This document shows, piece by piece, positions 8,019-16,365 of a DNA stretch of 46,959 bases. The translations under genes were made by a program, and so were the position numbers. The stretch spans positions 1-46,959 of the forward strand of contig CAIOJR010000242.1 in assembly GCA_903858685.1 (NCBI GenBank), read 5' to 3'. Source of the DNA: an uncultured Caulobacterales bacterium (lineage in GTDB: Bacteria; Pseudomonadota; Alphaproteobacteria; Caulobacterales; Caulobacteraceae). The notes below the pieces were generated by a model. The model did not search any database and had not been told where the DNA came from. It was given only the letters and a program-made list of their open reading frames with translations. Each line of letters starts with the position of its first letter. Within the stretch, counting starts at the first letter, position 1.

Positions 8019-10073
8019 ATGCGTCACGCGATTCTCATAGGACTGGGCGCATGCCTTCTGGGCAGCAGCGCCTGGGCTGACGCGGGCGGGCAAGGCGGCG
8101 CCAATATCGCCGCCTTTCCGGCCGGCTTCTTCTCCGAAGCCCGGCCCAACACCGCCATGGACATGATCAACCGGCTGCCGGGCTTCGTGTTCGATTCCGG
8201 CGCCCAGGTGCGCGGTTTTGGCGCCGCTGCGGGCAATGTGCTGATCGACGGCCAGCGCCCGACCTCCAAGCAGGATGATCTTGAAAGCATATTGCGTCGC
8301 ATTCCCGCCGCCCAGGTCGCGCGGATCGAACTGATCCACGGCGCGGTTCCTGGCATCGACATGCAGGGCAAGACCCTGATCGCCAATGTGGTGCGCAAGA
8401 GCGAGGCCTCGCACCAGACCACCCTGGCCGGCGCCTATGACTATACGCCGACATCGGGCCGCAACATGCCCAGCCTGCGCGTCGAGACCAGCCAGAGAGA
8501 CGGCGCGACAAGCTTTGAAGGCTCTGTGCTGATCGCACAGTTTCAGGATGACGGCGCGGGCGCAGGACGTGAGACCTATTGGAGCAACCCGGCCCTAAAT
8601 CCCGGCGCCGCGTGCAGGCCCAGCTGTGTGGAACATCTGGCCGCGCGCGCTGGCGGCTGGCAGGACACCCTGTCTGGCGCCTATGCAACGCCTGTGCTGG
8701 GCGGAAAATTGCGCCTCAACGCCACCCTGACCGGGACGGTCTATGGCGATCGCGAAGGCGATTCAGGACCGGTCGTCGCCGAAAATTCCACCCTCAACGC
8801 CACCAACCGGGACGCCGCGCTGGAGATGGGCGTCAACTACCAGCATCGCCTGCCGGGCAGGGCGGAACTCGAACTGATCGCCCTGCAACAGTTCCATCAG
8901 TTCAAGGACGACGACTATTACAACGCCAATGGGCTGGTTCAGGAATACAAGGACTATAACCGGCTGTCGGAATCCATCCTGCGCGCCATCATCCGCCATC
9001 CGGTCAACGACACGCTGCGCCTGACGGTCGATGGCGAAGGGGCTTATAATTTCCAGAGGACCGGCGCCAATTTCATGGTCGGCGGGGTAGCGACGCCCGT
9101 GGTGGCGGGCGACATCCGCGTGGACGAGACAAGGCTGGAGGGCGGCGCGACGCTTGCCTGGACCCTGTCGTCCAGCCTCAATCTTGAGGGCGCGGTGCGC
9201 TATGAATCCTCAATCATCGCGTCTTCGGGCGACGTCACGGCCCAGAAGAGCCTGGGCTATCTGAAGCCGCGGCTGGTGGTCAGCTGGACGCCGCTGAAGA
9301 CGGACCAGATCCGGCTTCGCCTGGAGCGGCTGGTCGGTCAGCTCGACTTTTCCGCCTTTGTCGCCTCAGGCCAGCTGAATACAGGTCTCCATGCGGGCAA
9401 TCCCTCGCTGCTGCCCCAGACCGAAACCCTGGCGGAGATCACCTATCAACACAGCTTCTGGAGCTCTGGCGCGATCTCGATCACCTATGGCCACTCGGAG
9501 CTGAACCAGACAGTGGACCGGATTCGCGGCTTCAACCCCGCCGATCCGACCAATCCTGCAGGATTTTATGACACGCCGGGCAATATCGGCGCGGCGCACA
9601 AGGACGAGCTGACGACCGATCTCAGCCTGCCGCTCGGCAGACTGGGCGACAGGGGGGGGCTGTTCAAGGCGACTCTGGGCTGGCGCTGGATACCTGTCAC
9701 CGACCCGGTCACAGGCGCGTCGCGCCCGCAAAGTCAGGTTCATCCCTTCCATGGCGAGGCCCACCTCATTCAGGATCTGTCGGCTCTGAAGTCGTCCGTG
9801 GGGATCGATGCGCGGTTTGCACGCACAGAGACCTATTATCGTTTCGGCGAGATCGACCATTTCCGCTTCGGAACCTATCTTGGCCTGTTCGCCGAATACA
9901 AGCCGCCCGGCGGCGTCAGTTATCGTCTGGAGGCGGACAATCTGACCAATCGTGCGACGGTCCGCGACTATGTCTATTACCAGTCCAGTCGCCCCTCCGC
10001 CGTGCAGTCCAGCGATCTTCGCCAGCAGTTCACAGGCCCGCTGTTCCACTTCCGGGTGCGCAAGACCTATTAG
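8019..10073 (+). CDS. TonB-dependent receptor-like outer-membrane beta-barrel protein
   Basis: A 684-residue protein with a clean signal peptide (MRHAILIGLGACLLGSSAWA). I chose the ATG at 8019, with GGAA shortly upstream; a TTG four codons earlier is less likely. A short plug-like domain follows (about residues 25-130): NTAMDMINRLPGFVFDSG, VRGFGAAAGNVLIDGQRP, then IPAAQVARIELIHGAVPGID. The rest is barrel with regularly spaced aromatic strands. It belongs to the smaller receptor group of Caulobacterales/Sphingomonadales whose plug reads 'LIDGxRP'. It lacks an obvious TonB box and ends in Tyr rather than Phe. The 186 bases upstream hold its own putative promoter region, including an inverted repeat TTTCGAC (7857-7863) / GTCGAAA (7913-7919). 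Ligand unknown. Confidence 0.82.
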   Translation: MRHAILIGLGACLLGSSAWADAGGQGGANIAAFPAGFFSEARPNTAMDMINRLPGFVFDSGAQVRGFGAAAGNVLIDGQRPTSKQDDLESILRRIPAAQVARIELIHGAVPGIDMQGKTLIANVVRKSEASHQTTLAGAYDYTPTSGRNMPSLRVETSQRDGATSFEGSVLIAQFQDDGAGAGRETYWSNPALNPGAACRPSCVEHLAARAGGWQDTLSGAYATPVLGGKLRLNATLTGTVYGDREGDSGPVVAENSTLNATNRDAALEMGVNYQHRLPGRAELELIALQQFHQFKDDDYYNANGLVQEYKDYNRLSESILRAIIRHPVNDTLRLTVDGEGAYNFQRTGANFMVGGVATPVVAGDIRVDETRLEGGATLAWTLSSSLNLEGAVRYESSIIASSGDVTAQKSLGYLKPRLVVSWTPLKTDQIRLRLERLVGQLDFSAFVASGQLNTGLHAGNPSLLPQTETLAEITYQHSFWSSGAISITYGHSELNQTVDRIRGFNPADPTNPAGFYDTPGNIGAAHKDELTTDLSLPLGRLGDRGGLFKATLGWRWIPVTDPVTGASRPQSQVHPFHGEAHLIQDLSALKSSVGIDARFARTETYYRFGEIDHFRFGTYLGLFAEYKPPGGVSYRLEADNLTNRATVRDYVYYQSSRPSAVQSSDLRQQFTGPLFHFRVRKTY

Positions 10074-10154
10074 GCCTTCCATGGCTGTGGTTAGGGCTGC
10101 CAGCGGCCGGCGCGACGATCCGGATCAGGGCGACATCACCCTTTTGCATGTCTT

Positions 10155-10562
10155 TTGACCCGGCCACTTCCGTCGGCGGAGCTGTTTGGCGCGAACCATT
10201 CAGACCCTATCGCCACAGAATTCTGGATCCCCTGTCTGTGCTGCGGCCATTGCGGCATCTATCTGTGCCAGGGCGTCGCGATTCCCAAGGTCGCGAACGA
10301 GGCCCGGTCGCAGGGCGTCACATGGCGACATGCGCACGAGGCAGGGCTGCAACCGGTGCGCCACCTGCTCGCGCGCCTTCGCGGCGCCCTGAAGCGACAG
10401 CGTTCAGGACGATTTGAAGAAGAGGTCAGGCATGAAACAGCAAGAGCGAAATCGGGTGCGGGGCCTGTCACGACGCCTCGCGGCGACCCTGTCCGCATTT
10501 TGCCTGCTGGCTTTCGGGTCTGGCGTTGTGGCCGAAACCGGCAAGGTCGCCCTGACCTTTGA
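10155..10562 (+). CDS. uncertain small Cys-rich ORF overlapping the deacetylase gene
   Basis: The 358 bases between the receptor gene and the deacetylase gene contain one frame (TTG start at 10155) whose third positions are clearly GC-rich, unlike the other two frames, until about 10390. It encodes a cysteine cluster, WIPCLCCGHCGIYLCQG, then a basic helix-like tail. The frame runs 131 bases into the deacetylase gene before a stop at 10562, and no good ribosome-binding site precedes the TTG. It may be a real small zinc-binding protein, the remnant of one, or chance. I do not recognise it. Confidence 0.22.
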   Translation: MTRPLPSAELFGANHSDPIATEFWIPCLCCGHCGIYLCQGVAIPKVANEARSQGVTWRHAHEAGLQPVRHLLARLRGALKRQRSGRFEEEVRHETARAKSGAGPVTTPRGDPVRILPAGFRVWRCGRNRQGRPDL

Positions 10563-11418
10563 CGATCTTCCCGCCCTGAGCCTGTTCGCGGACCAGCCCT
10601 ATGTGAACTACCTCAACGACATGCTGCTGCGGGGCCTGAAGCGACACCATCTGCCCGCGACAGGCTTTGTCAATGAAAGCAAGCTCGACGCCATCGACCG
10701 CACCCAGCAGATCGCCAATCTTCAGAAATGGCTGGACGCAGGGATGAACCTTGGCAACCACACCTTCAGCCATGAATCGCCCGATCAACTGGGGGCCAAG
10801 GGCTATATTGCCGATATTGCCCGCGGAGAGCCCGTCACCCGCGCCCTACTGGCGGCGCGACACAGACCGCTCCTGTGGTTTCGCCATCCCTATCTTGAGA
10901 CAGGCGCTCCCGCCGAGGTGAAGCGCGAGATCGACGACTGGCTGAGCGCTCACGGCTATCGCATCGCGCCGGTCACGATCGACGCCGACGACTGGGAGTT
11001 CGCAGAACCCTATGACGATGCGATCGCGCGCAAGGATGAGACCCGCCGACTGCGCATCCGCAAACAGTATCTGGACTATACCGAGCGCACCATCGCCTGG
11101 TACCAGAAGGCCTCGGACGTGGTGTTCGGTCGTCAGATCGCCCTGGTCATGCTGCTGCACGCAACACGCCTGAACGCCGACTGCATCGACGACCTCTCCG
11201 GCATCCTCAAGGCGCGCAAGCTGCAGGGCGTCAGTCTGGACGAGGCGATGAAGGACCCGGCCTATCTGACCCGCGACCCCTATGTGGGCCATGACGGCAT
11301 AGACTGGATGGAGCGCTGGTCACAGGAGCGCCGCCGCGATCTGCCCTGGAACAGCTGGCAGGACCCCCCGCGCCAGATCGTCGAGGAATATGACCGCACC
11401 AATAATGACCGTCACTAA
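10432..11418 (+). CDS. polysaccharide deacetylase (NodB-like), exported
   Basis: A 328-residue carbohydrate esterase 4 family protein. The ATG at 10432 has AGAGG six bases upstream; a TTG at 10414 is less likely. An N-terminal basic/hydrophobic leader ends around AFGSGVVA. All NodB motifs are present: LTFDDLP (Asp44/Asp45), NHTFSH (His110 and His114, metal ligands), WFRHPYLE (Arg151), DADDWEF (about 185-191) and LVMLLHAT (His243). Family members remove N- or O-acetyl groups from chitin-like polymers or peptidoglycan with a divalent metal; the leader places this one in the periplasm. It converges tail to tail with the NRAMP-like gene, six bases apart, with no terminator between. Substrate not determinable from sequence. 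Confidence 0.88.
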   Translation: MKQQERNRVRGLSRRLAATLSAFCLLAFGSGVVAETGKVALTFDDLPALSLFADQPYVNYLNDMLLRGLKRHHLPATGFVNESKLDAIDRTQQIANLQKWLDAGMNLGNHTFSHESPDQLGAKGYIADIARGEPVTRALLAARHRPLLWFRHPYLETGAPAEVKREIDDWLSAHGYRIAPVTIDADDWEFAEPYDDAIARKDETRRLRIRKQYLDYTERTIAWYQKASDVVFGRQIALVMLLHATRLNADCIDDLSGILKARKLQGVSLDEAMKDPAYLTRDPYVGHDGIDWMERWSQERRRDLPWNSWQDPPRQIVEEYDRTNNDRH

Positions 11419-11424
11419 GGCTTG

Positions 11425-12672
11425 TCACCCGCCCGAAATGGCGCCGGACAGCCCGGCATAGACGCCAAACACCGCCGTCACCACCACCACGACGCCGACC
11501 AGGACCTTGTAGAAACCCTTGAGGCGATAGGGCTCCGGCAGCGCCTTGAGGCTCAGCAGATAAAGAAAGCCCAGCACGATGGGCAAGAGCAGCGCATTCA
11601 TCACCTCGACCGCGACGGAGAGCTGAACGAGGTTGACGCCGGATGCGACCAGAAGTCCGCCTGCGACAAGGCAGGCGGAAAACACGCCATAGAACCAAGG
11701 CGCCTCGCGCGGATGATCCTCCAGAGAGCGCTTGTAGCCCGCCACCTCGCCAATGCCCCAGGCCGCCGTCAGGCACACCACGATCGTGGCGACCAGAGCC
11801 GCGCCGGTCATGCCGATGGCGAACACGACGCGGCCAAATCCGTCACCCAGAAAGGTCATCAGGGCGCGGCCGATCTCGGGCACGTCGCGCAGGGGCGCGT
11901 TCGGATTGGTCCGCCCCACCGTCGCGGCGACGCCCACCAGCACCGCGGCCATGATCAGCTGTGTCACAACCGCGCCAATGGCGGTGTCCCATCGCGCGAC
12001 CTTCAGATCGGCAGGGCCGAGGCCTTTGTCGAGCACGGCGGACTGCTGATAGAAGATCATCCACGGCATGATGACCGCGCCCAGATTGGCCGCCGCCAGA
12101 TAGAGATATTTCGGATCGCCGAGCGGCGCCTGCCGAAGTTGCGCGGCCATCTGGCGCAGGTCCGGATGCGACTTCAGCGCCACCACGATGAAGGCCAGTT
12201 CGAACAGTCCAAACGCGATGGCGATGCGCTCGACCGAGCGATAGCTGCCCGTCCAGACCATGGCGATGATCATGATCACCGCCACGCCAATGACCAGAGG
12301 CGGCCAGACATGAAACAGCATGGCCACGCCCGCCAGACCCGACAATTGCGTTACAATCGCCCCGATACAGGCCAGCATCAGCGTGCCGACGGACAGCCAG
12401 GCCCAGCCCTTGCCAAAGGTGTCGCTGATCAGCTCGCCATGTCCGCGGCCCGTCACGAGCCCCAGCCTCAGGGTCAGCTCCTGCACCAGATAGAGGATCG
12501 GGATCAGCAGAAACTGAAGCGCCAGCAGCTTGTAGCCCCACTGCGCGCCACTCTGCGCCGCCGTGATGATGCTGCCCGCATCGGTGTCCGCCAGCATGAC
12601 CAGAATGCCCGGTCCGATGACGGCGATGGACTTCAGACGTTTCAGGGAATGGACGTGATGCGGTTTGGGCAA
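11425..12672 (-). CDS. NRAMP-family divalent metal transporter, variant clade
   Basis: A 415-residue inner-membrane protein with about 11 hydrophobic helices. The start is TTG at 12672: the frame closes 15 bases upstream and no ATG occurs before helix 1. Alignment by eye to MntH places the helix-1 DPGN motif at residues 31-34, where this protein has DAGS followed by the conserved Q-x-GA-x-x-GY pattern (QSGAQWGYKLL). In helix 6 the MPHN-type motif is replaced by IMPWMIFYQQS (201-211). The aspartate and methionine that bind metal in canonical members are kept, while Asn becomes Ser and His becomes Trp. Canonical members import Mn2+ or Fe2+ with protons; the altered site suggests a different or less selective ion. 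It is divergent from the cyclophilin gene. Confidence 0.85.
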   Translation of the reverse strand: MPKPHHVHSLKRLKSIAVIGPGILVMLADTDAGSIITAAQSGAQWGYKLLALQFLLIPILYLVQELTLRLGLVTGRGHGELISDTFGKGWAWLSVGTLMLACIGAIVTQLSGLAGVAMLFHVWPPLVIGVAVIMIIAMVWTGSYRSVERIAIAFGLFELAFIVVALKSHPDLRQMAAQLRQAPLGDPKYLYLAAANLGAVIMPWMIFYQQSAVLDKGLGPADLKVARWDTAIGAVVTQLIMAAVLVGVAATVGRTNPNAPLRDVPEIGRALMTFLGDGFGRVVFAIGMTGAALVATIVVCLTAAWGIGEVAGYKRSLEDHPREAPWFYGVFSACLVAGGLLVASGVNLVQLSVAVEVMNALLLPIVLGFLYLLSLKALPEPYRLKGFYKVLVGVVVVVTAVFGVYAGLSGAISGG

Positions 12673-12852
12673 ATGTTCGGTCCGGCCTTACCAGGAATGA
12701 AGATGTGACCCTCATTCCGCACAATTGGCCCGACAACACAATGAGCCAGCTTGCGGACGCCGTGACAACCAGCCTTGCAAGACCGGATATCTCGACCCAG
12801 ACGGCCTGTGTTAGACAAGAAGCTGACAGACCTGTCGAAGGAGACGAAAAGC

Positions 12853-13461
12853 ATGAGCCGGGACGGCGTAGGACGCAGAAGCCTTCTGGGATGGGCGGGA
12901 CTGATGGCTGCGCCGGATATGGCGATGGCTGCGGGCGCCAAGCCCAGGGTGGCGATCAGAACCAATCATGGAACCATTGTGGTCGAGCTGGAAGTCAAAC
13001 GCGCGCCGATCACGACCGCCAACTTCCTGCGCTATGTCGATATTGCGGCCTATGACGGCGGCGCCTTCTTCCGCGCGGCCAAGGAGCCAGGCGACCCGAC
13101 CCGCGGCCAGATCGTGGCCGGGGCCAATCCCAAGAACCACCCCTATCCGCCCATCGCCCATGAGAGCACGACCCAGACTGGTCTGCGCCACGTGACGGGA
13201 ACCATCTCTCTGGGTCGGTTCGAACCGGGCTCCGCGACCAGCAACTTCTTCATCTGCGCCAGCTCTGAGCCCTATCTGGACGCCCATCCGGGGGAGCCGG
13301 GCGACAATCTGGGCTATGCCGCCTTTGGCCAGGTGACATCCGGCATGGCGACGGTGCACAAGATCCTGTCCCTGCCCGCCAATGGCAAGACCAAGTTCGC
13401 CGAACAGCGCGGCCAGTGGTTGGACCCGCCCGTGCCGCTTCTGAGCGTGAAGCGGGTCTAG
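12853..13461 (+). CDS. cyclophilin-type peptidyl-prolyl isomerase with Tat-like leader
   Basis: A 202-residue protein. The ATG at 12853 follows AAGGAG by nine bases. The leader reads GRRSLLGWAGLMAAPDMAMA, with a twin-arginine pair before a weakly hydrophobic stretch, as in Tat signals. The mature part is a cyclophilin fold: VAIRTNHGTIVVELEVKRAP, TTANFLRYVD, GGAFFRA, then GTISLGRFEPGSATSNFFIC and LGYAAFGQVTSGM. Some active-site positions are unusual: the normal FHRVI segment is FFRAA here, so the catalytic Arg seems shifted or missing, while the SNFFI strand is intact. Expected location is the periplasm. It converges with the LysR gene, eight bases apart. Confidence 0.88.
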   Translation: MSRDGVGRRSLLGWAGLMAAPDMAMAAGAKPRVAIRTNHGTIVVELEVKRAPITTANFLRYVDIAAYDGGAFFRAAKEPGDPTRGQIVAGANPKNHPYPPIAHESTTQTGLRHVTGTISLGRFEPGSATSNFFICASSEPYLDAHPGEPGDNLGYAAFGQVTSGMATVHKILSLPANGKTKFAEQRGQWLDPPVPLLSVKRV

Positions 13462-13469
13462 AACGGTGC

Positions 13470-14369
13470 TCAGCGCCGCCCGCGATAGCGCAGGGCGTCG
13501 ATGATCAGGGCGAAGGCCGGCGTCATCTGGCGGCGCGACGGGTAATAGAGGTGAAACCCGGAAAACGGCTCGCACCAGTCCTCCAGCACCCGGACCAGCC
13601 GGCCGTCGCGCAGGTGATCCTCGATTCGAGTTTCCAGGGTGATCGCCAGGCCCAGCCCCTGAACCGCGGCCTCCACCATGAGATCGGCGCTGTTGAAAAT
13701 CAGGCGCCCGTCCACCCTCACCTTCAGTTCGCGTCCGCCCTTTTCGAACTCCCACGCATAAAGTCCGCCCGAGGTGGCGGTGCGCAGATTGATGCAGGCG
13801 TGATCGGTCAACTGTTGCGGGGTCTCTGGCTTTGGGCGGGTGGCGAAATAGGCGGGCGAGCCCACCACCGCCATGCGCTGATCGGGACTGATCCGCACCG
13901 CCACCATGTCCTTGGCGATCTGCTCGCCCAGACGCACGCCCGCGTCAAACCGCTCCGTCACGATGTCGGTCAGGCTGGAATCGACGCTGATCTCCACATG
14001 GATGTCGGGATAGTCCGGCAGCAGCCGCGACAGAACCGGCCAGATGATGGACCTGGCCGCGTGCTCACTGGTGGTGATCCGAAAATGCCCGGCCGGTTTG
14101 TCGCGCAGGGCCCCCAGGGAATCAAGCTGTGTGCTGATGTCGGTAAAGGCGGGCCGCAAGGTGGCGCTCAACCGCTCGCCCGCCTCGGTCGGCGCCACGC
14201 TGCGGGTCGTGCGGGTCAGGAGTCGAAGGCCCAGCCGCGCCTCCAGACGACTGATCGTATGGCTGAGCGCCGACTGAGAGGTGCCAAGCTTGGCTGCGGC
14301 GCGCGTGAAGCTGCGCTCGTCCGCCACCGCCAGAAAGGCCAGAAGGTCGCCCAGCTCTTCGCGTCGCAT
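13470..14369 (-). CDS. LysR-family transcriptional regulator
   Basis: A 299-residue regulator. The N-terminal winged helix-turn-helix covers residues 1-60 (LLAFLAVADERSFTRAAAKL, then SQSALSHTISRLEARLGLRL, then TRTTRSVAPTEAGERL). The remainder is the periplasmic-binding-like effector domain, with the GHFRITTSEHAARSIIWP start and FDAGVRLGEQIAKDMVAVRI in the middle, as in the CrgA/DmlR-like group. LysR proteins usually act on a divergent neighbour, but here the upstream gene runs in the same direction (the HupE-like gene ends 125 bases upstream), so the target is not obvious. The effector is unknown. Confidence 0.92.
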   Translation of the reverse strand: MRREELGDLLAFLAVADERSFTRAAAKLGTSQSALSHTISRLEARLGLRLLTRTTRSVAPTEAGERLSATLRPAFTDISTQLDSLGALRDKPAGHFRITTSEHAARSIIWPVLSRLLPDYPDIHVEISVDSSLTDIVTERFDAGVRLGEQIAKDMVAVRISPDQRMAVVGSPAYFATRPKPETPQQLTDHACINLRTATSGGLYAWEFEKGGRELKVRVDGRLIFNSADLMVEAAVQGLGLAITLETRIEDHLRDGRLVRVLEDWCEPFSGFHLYYPSRRQMTPAFALIIDALRYRGRR

Positions 14370-14494
14370 TCATGAGCCCCAAAGATGGATCCAGAGGAGC
14401 TTATGAGCATGTTCCCGCCCTGAGGCAAATCCCGCCGGTCAGATCAGAGGGGCGTGCTGATCTCGAATCTCTTTCGCAGCCTGCGGGGCACAGG

Positions 14495-15490
14495 TCAGCG
14501 CGTGAAGACCAGCACCGCGCCGGCCCGGTCGATGAACCATAGCGCGGCGAGCGAGCCGATCAGATAGCCCGCAGCGCGCAAAACGGTCTGGCGTTTGAGC
14601 CTCAGCACCCGACTGAGCAGGAACACCACAAGCGTCACAGCGAGAATGAACATGACCTGCCCAGCCTCCACCCCCAGATTGAAGGCGAAGAGCGACAGCG
14701 GGATTTCCTGCTGCGGCAGGCCGGTCTCCTTCAGGGCCGAAGCAAAGCCAAGGCCGTGCAGCAGCCCGAAGGTGAAGGCGATGCGCGCAGGGTGGGCCGC
14801 AATCGGTCCGGCGACGCCGCTCGACAATTCCACCACCTCCTTGGCCACCAATAGGATGGACAGGGCGATCAGGGCCTCGACCGGGGCGGGCGGCACATGG
14901 ACAAAGCCCAGCGTGGCGGCGGACAGGGTCAGGCTATGGGCCAGGGTGAAGGCGGTGACCGTGGCGAACAGACGCTTCAATGTCCCCACCAGCATCAAGA
15001 GGCCCGCGACAAAGGCCAGATGGTCGAAGCCGGTCAGGATATGGTCGACGCCCAGAGCGCCATAGGTGCGAAACACATCCCAGCGGCTGGTCGGCTTGGG
15101 CACGAGAAAGCCCGGATCGTCCGGCGTCAGGCGCAGGGTCGCCACCTCGCCGGACGGCTGGACGACCCGCACCAGCGCATCGGTCAGGGTGTTTTGCAGA
15201 CCAGCCAGTTGCGCTCTTCGGCCGTAGGGCGAGGCGGTGCAGACCACCTTGCCCACCACGACCACCGCCCCCGGCACGGTCTGGGCCCCGGTCTGCGTCA
15301 CCGTGCAGCCCGGCGGCATGTCCAAGGCGACCGGCAGAGCCCGCCCGCCCAGCGAGGGCAGTTTCAGGGTCATGTCAAAGCTGAGATCGCTGCGCGCCTG
15401 AAGCTCCAGATAGGCGGGACGCACCTCGTGGGCTGCGACCGGCGCCGCGAACAGGCACAGGACCAGGATCGCCAGGGCGCGAAGGCTCAC
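14495..15490 (-). CDS. HupE/UreJ-family membrane protein with periplasmic N-domain
   Basis: A 331-residue protein. A signal peptide (MSLRALAILVLCLFAAPVAA) precedes a soluble domain of about 120 residues that holds two cysteines (62 and 84) likely to form a disulfide. The C-terminal half has about six membrane helices with the family's histidines: LGVDHILTGFDHLAF (His150, His157), AFTLAHSLTL (His185), FGLLHGLGFA (His245) and NLGVEAGQ. Family knowledge: HupE and UreJ are nickel/metal permease-like proteins; this longer form with a periplasmic domain is uncharacterised. If cleavage follows AVAA, the mature chain begins with His-Glu. It is the last gene of a three-gene operon; its start overlaps the parvulin stop by four bases. 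Confidence 0.85.
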   Translation of the reverse strand: MSLRALAILVLCLFAAPVAAHEVRPAYLELQARSDLSFDMTLKLPSLGGRALPVALDMPPGCTVTQTGAQTVPGAVVVVGKVVCTASPYGRRAQLAGLQNTLTDALVRVVQPSGEVATLRLTPDDPGFLVPKPTSRWDVFRTYGALGVDHILTGFDHLAFVAGLLMLVGTLKRLFATVTAFTLAHSLTLSAATLGFVHVPPAPVEALIALSILLVAKEVVELSSGVAGPIAAHPARIAFTFGLLHGLGFASALKETGLPQQEIPLSLFAFNLGVEAGQVMFILAVTLVVFLLSRVLRLKRQTVLRAAGYLIGSLAALWFIDRAGAVLVFTR

Positions 15491-16365
15491 CGCGCGCCTC
15501 CCGACGCCGCCACAGATCTGACGGCCGCCTCGTCAATCGAGACGTGATAGCGCGCCGCCAGATCGGCGGCGGCCCTGGCGGCGGCGGCTGAGGACTGATC
15601 GCTCATCCAGTCCGCCACGACCTGCCCGCGAACGTCCTTCAGCACAGGCGCGGCCAGCGCCGTTTTGCGCGTGATCCGGACGAGATGCAGGCCAAAGCCC
15701 GACTCGACCGGCCCCTGCCAGACCCCGACCTTCAGTTTGGGCAAGGCGGCGGCGAAGTTGGAGCCAAAGTCCTGCCGCACCTCCTGTTCGGTGACATCGT
15801 GCTCGACCATGTCGCCGGGAAAGTCGTCGCCCCGGGCATGGTCGGGGTCCTTCAGAGCGGCCTGAGCGGCCGCAAGCGCCATGGCTGGTCCACGGTCATT
15901 GGAAAAATAGACCTGATCGAAGCTGTAGCGCGACGGCCCGGCATAGCGGTCGGCATGGGCGCTCAGATAGGCCTGCAACACCGCATCCGACGGCTGTCCC
16001 AGGGCGGACGGATTATTGATCAGAAAATCGTATTTCTGGGCCAGACGCCGCCGGATGACGGAATCATCCTGATCCAGGCCCATCCGCCTGGCCTCCCGCA
16101 CGCGCATCTCCTCCAGCGCCCAGCTATGAGCCACGGCGCCCAGTTCGGCCTCGGTGGGGGCGCGGCCAAATTGCGCACGCCAGATGCCCGCCAGAGCTTG
16201 CAGGCGAGGCGGGTCCACATGGATGGCGGCGTCCTCCGGCGCCTGATCACCGGAATGGCGCCAGGCGTTCACCCCGAACAACACCGCCCCGATCAGCACG
16301 AAATGCAGGACCGGATGAGTCAACAGCCCGCGCCAGTTTGCAGGCTTAGCCGCGCCGTTCGTCAT
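15487..16365 (-). CDS. membrane-anchored parvulin-type peptidyl-prolyl isomerase
   Basis: A 292-residue protein. One hydrophobic anchor near the N-terminus (HPVLHFVLIGAVLFGVNAW, about residues 17-35) should place the rest in the periplasm. A SurA/PpiD-like helical region follows (LQALAGIWRAQFGRAPTEAE, RMGLDQDDSVIRRRLAQKYD), then a parvulin-like domain starting at RYSFDQVYFSN and ending GFGLHLVRITRK. Family members help fold outer-membrane or periplasmic proteins. It overlaps both neighbours by four bases (16362-16365 and 15487-15490), so it is translationally coupled to the DUF3604 and HupE genes. A dedicated chaperone for one or both of them is a reasonable inference. Confidence 0.82.
   Translation of the reverse strand: MTNGAAKPANWRGLLTHPVLHFVLIGAVLFGVNAWRHSGDQAPEDAAIHVDPPRLQALAGIWRAQFGRAPTEAELGAVAHSWALEEMRVREARRMGLDQDDSVIRRRLAQKYDFLINNPSALGQPSDAVLQAYLSAHADRYAGPSRYSFDQVYFSNDRGPAMALAAAQAALKDPDHARGDDFPGDMVEHDVTEQEVRQDFGSNFAAALPKLKVGVWQGPVESGFGLHLVRITRKTALAAPVLKDVRGQVVADWMSDQSSAAAARAAADLAARYHVSIDEAAVRSVAASGGAR

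Noticed and set aside
11422-12708. 428-residue open frame antisense to the NRAMP-like gene
   Set aside because: Rich in His, Asp, Gln and Arg with no motifs; it mirrors the GC-rich codon pattern of the real gene on the other strand.
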